From JAFGJQ01 sp964586145 (GTDB taxonomy: Bacteria; Planctomycetota; Phycisphaerae; UBA1845): DNA of 47,720 nucleotides. The stretch lies in contig CAZPHH010000032.1 of NCBI GenBank assembly GCA_964586145.1, forward strand, positions 1 through 47,720, in the 5' to 3' direction. The position numbers and the translations under genes are program-made. Position 1 is the stretch's first letter. The number at the start of each line of letters is the position of its first letter. Under the pieces are notes generated by a model that was not told where the DNA came from, ran no database searches, and saw only the letters and a list, made by a program, of their open reading frames with translations. Of the stretch, positions 34,550-42,384 are shown one piece after another.

Positions 34550-36180
34550 GAATCATCGCCACCATCGAGGCCGACCTCCACCGCTCGGCCCTGGGCACGC
34601 GATCGCGCCTGGCGGACACCGTCGCCGGCGAGACCATTCTGGCCCGCACGGTAAACCAGGTGGCCCAGGCCAAACGGCTCAGCGGCGTGTTCGTGGTCGG
34701 CCCCCACGACCAGGAGAAGGAACTCACCTCGCACATCGCCGGTCTGCCCGTGGCGATCCGCACCCATTCCGTCGGTGACCCCGGCTACCGGGCTCTCGTC
34801 CAGTCCGCACGCAAGTGGTCTTTGGAAAGCTGGCGCGGCGGCATCGGCGGGGCCTGCGTCCTGGACGAGTACCTCCACACGGCCGTCATCGCCAGCCTCG
34901 CCCGGCAGGAGCGGGCCGACGCCGTTCTGGTCGTTCCGGGACCCTGCCCCTTGATCGACCCCGTCTGGATCGACCGGCTGATCGAGTACTACGAGAGCGT
35001 GGCCGAGGAAACGCGGCTGGCCTTCCTGCAATCGCCTCCCGGCCTTACCGGCATTCTGTACCACACGGACCTTCTGATGCAGATGGCGGAGCACGGTATC
35101 CCGCCCGGCTGGACCCTGAGCTTCAAACCCGACAAGCCGGAGCCCGACGTAGCCCAACGCAAATGCGCTTGCGCGTCCCCTCAACCGCTTCGGCATGCGT
35201 CCGGAAGGCTCATTGCGGACACCCATCGCGCGATGCGCGCCATCGGCGACTACCTGACGACGCAGGACTACGGCGGGGCGGAGCACGTCGGACACTGGCT
35301 CATCCAGCGAGAGGCGACGCGGACGCCGCCTCTGCCCCGCGAGGTGGAGATTGAGCTGACCACGCAGAGCCCGCTGACCGGCGCCTCGGACATCGTCTTG
35401 CGACCGGCCATCCCGGCAGACCGGGCCCGGGGCCCGATCGACGTGGGAATGGTGGCCCGATTGGCCGCGGAGTTGAGCTCCGAAGACGATGCTCTGGTGG
35501 TGCTGGGCGGTTTTGGCGAGCCGCTGCTGCATCCGGAATTTCCGCAGGTGCTGGCGGCCCTGCGAGAGGCCGGCGTCTATGGAGTGGCCGTCCGAACCAG
35601 CGGGCGGGCGTGGAGCGATGCTGCGATCGAGGCCTTGGTGCAGCACAAGGTGGACGTGGTCAGCGTGCTCGTGGACGCCTGGACGCCGGAGCGTTATCGG
35701 GCGTTGCACGGGGAGGGCCTGCAAACCGTCCTGGAGGGCATCGAGCGCTTGACGCAGGCTCGGCAACGGGCCGCCCAGCCCGTGCCCTTCGTCAATGTCG
35801 AGCTGCTGAAATGCACGCACACGCTGGACGAGCTGGAGCCGTTTGTCGACGGCTGGATTCGGCGGCAGGGGTGCGTCACGCTCAGTGGGTACAGCACGTA
35901 CGCAGGGGCCCTGCCCGATTTCCGCGTCATGGACATGTCCCCGCCGGTACGAACGGCCTGCCGGCAGCTTCGCGGGCGTTGCACCGTTCTGGCGGACGGG
36001 CAGGTCCTGGCCTGCGACCAGGATTTTCTGGCCGCCCGGCCCGTCGGTTCGCTCCACCACTCGACGCTCGCCGCGGTGTGGACGGGGCCCGCAATGGAAG
36101 CCCTGCGGACGGCCCACGGCTCCGGTCGATTCGATGTGGATGCTCTTTGTGCTCGTTGCGCGGAATGGCATCGTCCGTAG
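34546..36180 (+). CDS. Fusion of an SpsF-like nucleotidyltransferase fold and a radical-SAM/SPASM-like domain lacking cluster cysteines
   Basis: 544 aa, GTG start overlapping the Maf gene stop (GTGA). Residues 1-230 resemble a cytidylyltransferase of the SpsF/NeuA type: RIIATIEADLHRSALGTRSRL, GETILARTVNQVAQAK, then VVGPHDQ and VVPGPCPLIDP, but the LPGK loop is degenerate. Residues 265-470 look like a radical SAM barrel: VEIELTTQ..., GGFGEPLLHPEF (321-332) and the following strands. The cluster motif CxxxCxxC is replaced, at exact spacing, by Ser275-xxx-Gly279-xx-Asp282. The C-terminal SPASM-like part keeps Cys472, Cys479, Cys490, Cys535 and Cys538 (CARCAEWH). So it cannot bind the standard SAM-cleaving cluster, yet may bind an auxiliary one. 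Its tight coupling to a Maf gene suggests a role in the supply or transfer of a surface sugar; that is inference. Confidence 0.72.
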   Translation: MRIIATIEADLHRSALGTRSRLADTVAGETILARTVNQVAQAKRLSGVFVVGPHDQEKELTSHIAGLPVAIRTHSVGDPGYRALVQSARKWSLESWRGGIGGACVLDEYLHTAVIASLARQERADAVLVVPGPCPLIDPVWIDRLIEYYESVAEETRLAFLQSPPGLTGILYHTDLLMQMAEHGIPPGWTLSFKPDKPEPDVAQRKCACASPQPLRHASGRLIADTHRAMRAIGDYLTTQDYGGAEHVGHWLIQREATRTPPLPREVEIELTTQSPLTGASDIVLRPAIPADRARGPIDVGMVARLAAELSSEDDALVVLGGFGEPLLHPEFPQVLAALREAGVYGVAVRTSGRAWSDAAIEALVQHKVDVVSVLVDAWTPERYRALHGEGLQTVLEGIERLTQARQRAAQPVPFVNVELLKCTHTLDELEPFVDGWIRRQGCVTLSGYSTYAGALPDFRVMDMSPPVRTACRQLRGRCTVLADGQVLACDQDFLAARPVGSLHHSTLAAVWTGPAMEALRTAHGSGRFDVDALCARCAEWHRP

Positions 36181-36267
36181 GTGGGCCGGGTGATGGTCGG
36201 GTCTGCCCGGGCCGGCGGGGGAGGGTCGATGCGGGATTGCCCTTATGATTGGGTCCCACCACTGCGA

Positions 36268-36296
36268 TTGAAGGGCAGTTGGTGTGGACGTAGACT
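36268..36296 (+). promoter_or_regulatory. Promoter of the Hsp70-like/FHA pair
   Basis: TTGAAG (36268-36273), 17-base spacer, TAGACT (36291-36296), the same -10 as the prepilin-type gene. Predicted start near 36303, 41 bases before the ATG. Confidence 0.5.
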
Positions 36297-36343
36297 GTTG
36301 TGGAGGCAAGCGTTAGACAGGGCCCGGTGGGCGGCGGCGCGAC

Positions 36344-38020
36344 ATGAGAGACATCCAGCATCGGATTGTGGGCATCGACCTGGGAACCACGTTCTCCTCG
36401 CTGGCCTACGTGGACGCCCAGGGTCGTCCTGTGACCGTCCCGGGCGACCAGGGCGAGGCCGTTACCCCGTCAGCCATTCTCATCCAGCCGGATCGAAGCG
36501 TTCACGTGGGTTCCCACGCTCTGCTGGCCGCGGAGAACGAGCCGTGGAACGTGGCGACCAATTTCAAGCGGGACATGGGTGAGAAGTTCTACCATCGAAC
36601 GGTGTGCGGGCGCCAGTTTTCGCCGGAAGCGCTGTCCGCCCTGTTGCTCAAGAAGCTGGTGAAGGACGCCCAGGAGCAGATCGGCGAGATCGCCGGGGCG
36701 GTAATCACCGTGCCCGCGTACTTCGGTGACCGCCGCCGCAAGGCCACGGAAGACGCCGGCCGGATCGCCTCCCTGCACGTGATGGACATCATCAACGAGC
36801 CGACGGCCGCCGCCTTGGCCAACGCGTTTCGCTGCTACGTGGAGCGCGGCGGGTCCACCGCCCGATTTGAGCTGGCCGGCATTGCGGCCACGGCGCCGTC
36901 CACCACGCTCGTGTTTGACCTGGGCGGCGGAACATTCGACGTGACGATCATCCGGATCAGCGGTCCCCAGTTTGAGGTGGTCGCTACGGGCGGCGAGGTG
37001 CGGCTGGGCGGCGTGGATTTCGACGCGCGGTTGGTGGACTGGTATTGCGAGGAGTTCTCTCGGCGTCACGGCGTGGACCCGCGCGACCAGGAGGAGTCGC
37101 TCGCCCGCATCCGGCACACGTGCGAAGAGGCCAAAATCGCGCTCAGCACGCGGCCGGCGACCGTCATCATGGCGGATCATCTCGGCCGCGAGCTTGCCCT
37201 GCCGATCGGCCGCCGGCAGTTCGAGCAGTTGACGGCCGACCTGATCACGCGGGCCCGCATTTCCACGGACATGCTGGTTCAGGACGCGCTGCTGACGTGG
37301 GATCGGATCGATGACGTGCTGCTGGTGGGCGGCTCCGTCCAGATGCCTGCCATCCAGGAGATGCTGCAGCAGATATCCGGCAAGAAGCCCAACACCGCCA
37401 TTGCCCCGCGCGAAATCGTGGCGCACGGCGCCGCCATCCACGCCGCGATTCGGCACCTGACGGACAGCCCGGTGCAGACGCTTCCGGACGGCGGACGCCG
37501 CATCGACAGCGGTTGGGGGAACGGAGAACCGGACGATGAGCCGATCCGGCTTTTCACGTTCGACCCTCCCGTGATGGAAGCCGCTCGGCAGGTGCAACTG
37601 ACCGACGTGAACTCGCACAGCCTGGGGGTGATCGTCCGGTCGTCTCGCGAGGCGCGCACGGTGAACTCGATGATCATCCCGCGGAACACGCCGCTGCCCG
37701 TCACGCGGACCAAGGTGTTCGGCACGGAAGCGCAGAACCAGCGGCTGGTGCGCGTTCCCATCGTGGAAGGCGAGACGCGTGATCCGCAGGGATGCACGCA
37801 GATCGGCGAGTGCGTGATCCACGAGCTTCCGCCGGGACTGCCGAAGGGATCACCCGTGGAGATCACGTTCCGCTACGACCCGAGCGGTCGGGTCCACGTG
37901 CGGGCGGTCGAGTTGATGTACAACACGACTGCGTCCGCGGAGATCCATCGCACGTCGGGCTTCGGACAGGCCGACCTGTCCAAACTGACCGATGCGGTAC
38001 GAGAGGTTGAGCTGGAGTAG
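36344..38020 (+). CDS. Hsp70-family ATPase lacking the C-terminal lid
   Basis: 558 aa against about 638 for DnaK. The nucleotide-binding domain is complete: GIDLGTTFSS (10-19), VITVPAYFGDRRRKATEDAGRIA-type segment, INEPTAAALA, FDLGGGTFDVTII and LVGGSVQMPAIQEM. A substrate-binding beta domain follows (DVNSHSLGV, IIPRNTPLPVTRTKVFGT, GECVIHELPPGLPKGSPVEI), but the protein ends at about the linker to the helical lid. The VEYVE-like interdomain linker region is also altered. It is probably a specialised chaperone-like ATPase, not the housekeeping DnaK. No grpE or dnaJ is nearby; the next gene, 36 bases on, has a J-like N-terminus and two FHA domains. Confidence 0.88.
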   Translation: MRDIQHRIVGIDLGTTFSSLAYVDAQGRPVTVPGDQGEAVTPSAILIQPDRSVHVGSHALLAAENEPWNVATNFKRDMGEKFYHRTVCGRQFSPEALSALLLKKLVKDAQEQIGEIAGAVITVPAYFGDRRRKATEDAGRIASLHVMDIINEPTAAALANAFRCYVERGGSTARFELAGIAATAPSTTLVFDLGGGTFDVTIIRISGPQFEVVATGGEVRLGGVDFDARLVDWYCEEFSRRHGVDPRDQEESLARIRHTCEEAKIALSTRPATVIMADHLGRELALPIGRRQFEQLTADLITRARISTDMLVQDALLTWDRIDDVLLVGGSVQMPAIQEMLQQISGKKPNTAIAPREIVAHGAAIHAAIRHLTDSPVQTLPDGGRRIDSGWGNGEPDDEPIRLFTFDPPVMEAARQVQLTDVNSHSLGVIVRSSREARTVNSMIIPRNTPLPVTRTKVFGTEAQNQRLVRVPIVEGETRDPQGCTQIGECVIHELPPGLPKGSPVEITFRYDPSGRVHVRAVELMYNTTASAEIHRTSGFGQADLSKLTDAVREVELE

Positions 38021-38056
38021 TCCGGCCCGCCGGCGGGTCCTTGTGGAGGTGCTGCC

Positions 38057-39025
38057 ATGCCGTCGTCTGCGGAAGACGCATACGTCCGGTTTCTGGATCT
38101 GCCGCCCGGACCGCGTCCGCCTCACCACTATGCCTTGCTGGAGCTGGAGATTTTCTGCAGCCAGCCGGAACGCATCGAGAACGCCGTGCAGAAGCTCTTT
38201 CGGCGCATCAAGCCGTACGAGGACGCCCCGGATCGTAAGACCCGCGAGGCGATCCAGGACATCATGAACCAGATCGCCACGGCCCGCGTGGTGCTTATGG
38301 ACGGTCAATCCAAGGATGCGTACGACCGGGAATTGGCCGAACGGCTGGGCCTGGACCGCGAAGCCATCATTGAATCCCGCCTGGCCACGCCCCGGCCGGA
38401 ACACGAGCTGGTGGTGTCGGCCGGGCCGGCCCTGGTGGGCCATCGCCTTCCGCTGCCCACCGACGCGATCGTGACCATCGGGAGCGATCCCCACTGCACG
38501 CTGACGCTGGAGTCGGCCCGGATGAGCCCCCTCCACGCCCGGCTGCGCTGGATCGACGACGGCTGGTGTCTGGAACAGGTGGACCGGAGGCGCGTCTGCT
38601 TCGTCAATGGCCAGCGGGTGTCCCGGCACCGCCCCGTGTCCGGCGACGCCGTGGACCTGGGCGGCTATCGGCTGCGCTTCTATGGAATCCCCGATGAGGG
38701 GGGAATGGGCCGAGGCGGACCGCCACCGTTGTCCCTGACCCTCCAGGCCGGACCCAGCATTCCCGATCCGCACTTCCACGCTTTGCCCACGGAGACCCTT
38801 CTCGTGGGAAACGATGATACCGTGCTCTGGCAGTTGCCCCACCCCATGGTGTCGCGTCACCACTGCCGCATCGAGCCCGCCCAGGGAATCTGGACGGTCA
38901 GCGATCTGCACAGCACGAACGGCACACGCGTCAACGACGACGAGGCCGGCGCCGAATACCCGTTGCGGCACCGCGACCGGCTCTCCATCGGTCCTTTCGA
39001 AATCCAGGTGAGCCTGCGCCGATAG
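38057..39025 (+). CDS. J-like plus double FHA-domain protein
   Basis: 322 aa. ATG 38057 has ggaggt 6 bases upstream. Residues 10-100 (HHYALLELEIFCSQPERI, then ATARVVLMDGQSKDAYDREL) resemble the planctomycete J-like module: tyrosine-rich start, helices and a YDREL end, but without the HPD tripeptide that activates Hsp70. FHA domain 1 (about 133-215) reads IGSDPHCTLTL... MSPLHARL. FHA domain 2 (about 245-322) reads HPMVSRHHCRI and DLHSTNGTRVN, with the residues that bind phosphothreonine. It probably links phosphorylated proteins, perhaps targets of the nearby Ser/Thr kinase, to the Hsp70-like ATPase encoded 36 bases upstream. The link is inferred from gene order and domains. Confidence 0.8.
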   Translation: MPSSAEDAYVRFLDLPPGPRPPHHYALLELEIFCSQPERIENAVQKLFRRIKPYEDAPDRKTREAIQDIMNQIATARVVLMDGQSKDAYDRELAERLGLDREAIIESRLATPRPEHELVVSAGPALVGHRLPLPTDAIVTIGSDPHCTLTLESARMSPLHARLRWIDDGWCLEQVDRRRVCFVNGQRVSRHRPVSGDAVDLGGYRLRFYGIPDEGGMGRGGPPPLSLTLQAGPSIPDPHFHALPTETLLVGNDDTVLWQLPHPMVSRHHCRIEPAQGIWTVSDLHSTNGTRVNDDEAGAEYPLRHRDRLSIGPFEIQVSLRR

Positions 39026-39076
39026 ACAAGGCGGCCGCGTCAATCCCACAGGCACGTCTCACCACGGCATGAGATC

Positions 39077-40537
39077 TCATCCCTTGATCACGCCCAGCGG
39101 CCGCAGTCGGCAGACGATCCTGCTGAGCCCGGCCTTTTCCACCACGGACACCACGTCCTGGACGTTCTTGTAGGCGTCGGGCTGCTCCTCATCCAGGCCG
39201 GCCCGGCTGCGCGCGCGGGCGTACACGCCGCGGGCGGCCAGCTCCTTCTGAATGGACCGTCCCTTGGCGGCCCGAATGGCCGCATGACGCGACAGCAGAC
39301 GCCCCGCCCCGTGGCACGTGCTGCCGAACGTGCTCTCCATCGCGCCGGGCTGCCCGACCAGCACGTAGCTGCACCGGCCCATGTCGCCGGGGATGATCAC
39401 CGGCTGGCCGACCTTCCGGTATCGCGGAGGCACCTCCGGGTGACCGGGCGGATACGCCCGTGTGGCTCCCTTCCGATGCACGCACAGGCTCTTGCGGGCG
39501 CCGCCCACCTCAAACGTCTCCATCTTCGAGATGTTGTGGGCCACGTCGTACACCAGGTGCATGCCCAGAGCCTCCCAGGGCCGATCCAACACCTCGCTGA
39601 ACGCCTGCCGCACCAGATGCGTCATAATCTGCCGGTTCGCCCAGGCAAAGTTCGCGGCGGACCGCATGGCTTTGAGGTAGTGCTGGCCCTCCTTCGAATG
39701 CACCGGGGCGCAGACCAGTTGCCGGTCAGGCAGGTCGATGCCGTAGGCCTTCGGCACGCCTCGCAGGTCGCGGATGGCGTCGTCGCACACCTGGTGACCC
39801 AATCCTCGGGAGCCGGAGTGGATCATCACCGTCACCTGGCCCGCCTTCAGCCCGAGCGCTTCGGCGGCCTCCGCGTCGAAAACCTCTTCGACCACCTGGA
39901 TCTCGATGAAGTGGTTGCCCGAGCCGAGCGTGCCGCACTGGCCCTGCCCGCGCTGCCGGGCCCGGTCGGAGACGCAACCGGGATCGGCCCCGTCCAGGGC
40001 GCCGCGCGCCTCGGTGACCTCCGCGTCGTCCGGCACGCCGTACCGGCGTTCGATGACGGCCGCGGACCCGCGGCTCAGCACGTCATCCAGGTCACGGCCC
40101 TTCAGCCGGACTTCCCCGCCCTCACCCACGCCGCAGGGAACGTGCTGAAACAGCGAATCCGTCAGCTTCGCGACGCGGGAACGCAGCTCCCCCCCAGCCA
40201 GATCGCTGCGGATCAGCCGCACGCCGCAATTGATGTCGTACCCCACGCCCCCGGGGCTGATCACGCCGCCGTTTTCCGGGTCCGTGGCCGCCACACCCCC
40301 GATGCAGAACCCGTATCCGAAGTGGATGTCCGGCATCGCCAGCGAGTGCTTCACGATGCCGGGAAGCGTGGCCACGTTCGCCACCTGGCTGACGCAGGGA
40401 TCCTGCCCGACAGACTTCATGAGCGTCTCGTCGGCGTAGATGATGCCGTCCACGCGCATTCCCGGAACCGCATCCTTCGGAATGCGCACCCGGCAGGCAT
40501 CGATCCGCTCCAGCTTGACGGATGGCGATTGGGTCAT
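39077..40537 (-). CDS. rtcB: tRNA-splicing ligase RtcB
   Basis: 486 aa, complete RtcB. It joins RNA ends carrying 2',3'-cyclic or 3'-phosphate to 5'-OH ends, using GTP and Mn. Visible: PDIHFGYGFCIGGVAAT, GGVGYDINCGVRL (metal Cys104), GTLGSGNHFIEI, MIHSGSRGLGHQ, and STCHGAGRLLSRHAA, whose His carries the guanylate. Strong Shine-Dalgarno ggaggagg before ATG 40537. It is the last gene of prmC-murA-archease-rtcB; the archease gene is 65 bases upstream. Bacterial RtcB acts in RNA repair, not tRNA splicing. Confidence 0.96.
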   Translation of the reverse strand: MTQSPSVKLERIDACRVRIPKDAVPGMRVDGIIYADETLMKSVGQDPCVSQVANVATLPGIVKHSLAMPDIHFGYGFCIGGVAATDPENGGVISPGGVGYDINCGVRLIRSDLAGGELRSRVAKLTDSLFQHVPCGVGEGGEVRLKGRDLDDVLSRGSAAVIERRYGVPDDAEVTEARGALDGADPGCVSDRARQRGQGQCGTLGSGNHFIEIQVVEEVFDAEAAEALGLKAGQVTVMIHSGSRGLGHQVCDDAIRDLRGVPKAYGIDLPDRQLVCAPVHSKEGQHYLKAMRSAANFAWANRQIMTHLVRQAFSEVLDRPWEALGMHLVYDVAHNISKMETFEVGGARKSLCVHRKGATRAYPPGHPEVPPRYRKVGQPVIIPGDMGRCSYVLVGQPGAMESTFGSTCHGAGRLLSRHAAIRAAKGRSIQKELAARGVYARARSRAGLDEEQPDAYKNVQDVVSVVEKAGLSRIVCRLRPLGVIKG

Positions 40538-40602
40538 GACGTCCTCCTCCGTGCGGGCCGATGTGCATCCGGCCCGGTCACTTCGCCGCCGATTCTATGC
40601 GA

Positions 40603-41031
40603 TCAGAGGTCGAGAATCACGGTTGCCTCGAAGCGTCCGGCCTGCTTCGTGACGTCCAGCCCGTGATACGTCACGGCCTTCACTCCGCTGTCAAACCGGG
40701 ACCGGGCCGCATCCACCGGCCACACCCGGCCTTCGACGACCAACCGGTTATTCGTGATTTCCTGGAAGAAGAAGTCCTCTACGCACTGGCCGTGCGTGTC
40801 GAACCGGAACAGAAGCTCCGCGAGCCAGTCGTGCAACAGATCGGTGAGGTCCGGCGCCTGGAGTTCGATCCGCAGTCGCTCTCCGTCGCCCGCGGGTGTC
40901 AACTCGCCCAGCAGGTGATAGAACCCGTCGGCCGCCACGGCAAACAGGCGCTCAAGCGTCGGCCCCCAGACGTGCAGCTTCACGTCGGCGGTGTGCTCCA
41001 GGAACTCGTATCCCGAGCGTGCAGGTTCCAT
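40603..41031 (-). CDS. Archease, RtcB activator
   Basis: 142 aa, the usual length. Family marks: YEFLEHTADVKLHVWG at the start (metal-binding Asp in HTADV), LFAVAADGFYHLL in the middle, and the C-terminal GVKAVTYHGLDV and ATVILDL with the final conserved Asp. Archease speeds guanylylation and turnover of RtcB, whose gene follows directly. ATG 41031 was chosen by protein length; GTG 41073 would add 14 residues. Neither has a good ribosome binding site. Confidence 0.93.
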   Translation of the reverse strand: MEPARSGYEFLEHTADVKLHVWGPTLERLFAVAADGFYHLLGELTPAGDGERLRIELQAPDLTDLLHDWLAELLFRFDTHGQCVEDFFFQEITNNRLVVEGRVWPVDAARSRFDSGVKAVTYHGLDVTKQAGRFEATVILDL

Positions 41032-41106
41032 GAGGCTCACGGGGATGCGCGCATTGCCGCTTCGTCCTTCCACTCCGCCATCGCAAGGGGAGCGTCCGTC
41101 CGCGAG

Positions 41107-42378
41107 CTACAACTCCTCGTCCACGCGGCGAATGTCTGCGCCCACCGCGTTGAGCTTCTCCTCGATCTTCTCGTACCCGCGGTCAATGTGGTACGCTCGG
41201 CGGACCATCGTCTTGCCCTTGGCGATCAGCCCGGCCAGGACCAGCCCGGCCGAGGCCCGCAGGTCTGACGCCATCACCGGTGCGCCCACCAGCCGCTTGA
41301 CGCCCTGGACGATGACGGTGGGCCCCTCCTTACGCAGGTGGGCGCCCATGCGGTTCAGCTCGGCCACGTGCAGGAAGCGATCCGGGAAGATCTTCTCGCA
41401 GACCACGCTGTTCCCGTCGGCCAGGCACAGCAACGCCATGATCTGGGCCTGAAGGTCCGTGGGGAAGCCGGGGTAGGGCTGCGTCGTGATGTCCACCGGC
41501 TCCAGTCGACGCGAGGACGACACGGAAATCCCCGTCTCCGCCCGCTCCACGATCACGCCGATCTTCCGCATGCGATCCACTACGGCCAACATGTGCTCAA
41601 TACGCGCGTTCTTCAACAACAGGTCGCCGTTCGTGATCGCCGCGGCCATGGCAAATGTGCCGGCCTCGATGCGGTCCGGGAGAATCGTGTGCTCGCAGCC
41701 CCGCAGGGACTGCACGCCGTCAATGATGACCCGCGGCGTGCCGTGCCCGCTGATCTGCGCCCCGCACTTGTTCAAAAACTCCGCCAGGTCGCTGATCTCC
41801 GGCTCGCAGGCGGCAGACTCGATGATCGTCCGCCCCTCCGCCAGCACGGCCGCCATCATCACGTTGGCCGTTCCGGTCACCGTCGAGCCGAACGCCCCGC
41901 CCAGAAAGATCTCCGCTCCCTTGAGCTTCTTCGCCCGCAGCATCATGTCGCCGTTGACCAGGTCAAAATCCGCTCCCAGGGCCAGCATGCCCTGGATGTG
42001 CAGGTCCACCGGGCGATCGCCGATCGCGCAGCCGCCGGGCATGGCGACCTGGGCCTGCTTCCGCTTGGCCAGCAGCGGACCCATGACGCAGACGCTGGCC
42101 CGCATCCGGCTGACCTCCTTGTACTCCGCGTGGCAGTTCATCTCGTCCTCGACCCGCACCTTCACCGTCCCCGGGCCGAGCCACTCAAACGAGAGCCCCA
42201 GCTTCTCAAGAATCCGGATCATCTGACGAACGTCCGCCAGGTCCGGAACGCGACGGAGAATGGTCTCCCCCTCACAGAAAATCGTCGCCGCCAGAATCGG
42301 CAGCGCCGCATTCTTCGAGCCGTTGATCTCGATCGAGCCCCGCAGACGGGCGCCCCCGGTAATCTCAAGACACTCCAC
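41107..42378 (-). CDS. murA: UDP-N-acetylglucosamine 1-carboxyvinyltransferase
   Basis: 423 aa, complete MurA. It moves enolpyruvate from PEP to UDP-GlcNAc, the first committed step of peptidoglycan synthesis. Motifs: INGSKNAALPIL (Lys22), MPGGCAIGDRP with the reactive Cys117, which makes it sensitive to fosfomycin in principle, and ITTQPYPGFPTDLQAQ. It starts 6 bases after prmC. Its presence, with the amidase gene at 2439, indicates this organism makes peptidoglycan. Confidence 0.96.
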   Translation of the reverse strand: MECLEITGGARLRGSIEINGSKNAALPILAATIFCEGETILRRVPDLADVRQMIRILEKLGLSFEWLGPGTVKVRVEDEMNCHAEYKEVSRMRASVCVMGPLLAKRKQAQVAMPGGCAIGDRPVDLHIQGMLALGADFDLVNGDMMLRAKKLKGAEIFLGGAFGSTVTGTANVMMAAVLAEGRTIIESAACEPEISDLAEFLNKCGAQISGHGTPRVIIDGVQSLRGCEHTILPDRIEAGTFAMAAAITNGDLLLKNARIEHMLAVVDRMRKIGVIVERAETGISVSSSRRLEPVDITTQPYPGFPTDLQAQIMALLCLADGNSVVCEKIFPDRFLHVAELNRMGAHLRKEGPTVIVQGVKRLVGAPVMASDLRASAGLVLAGLIAKGKTMVRRAYHIDRGYEKIEEKLNAVGADIRRVDEEL

Positions 42379-42384
42379 GGATCA

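Noticed and set aside
38057..38330. A true DnaJ domain in the FHA protein
   Set aside because: The HPD tripeptide is absent; only the general helix pattern and YDREL end match.
39069..39080. 12-bp palindrome atgaga/tctcat at the end of rtcB
   Set aside because: Overlaps the stop codon and lies between convergent genes; no regulatory role is plausible from position.
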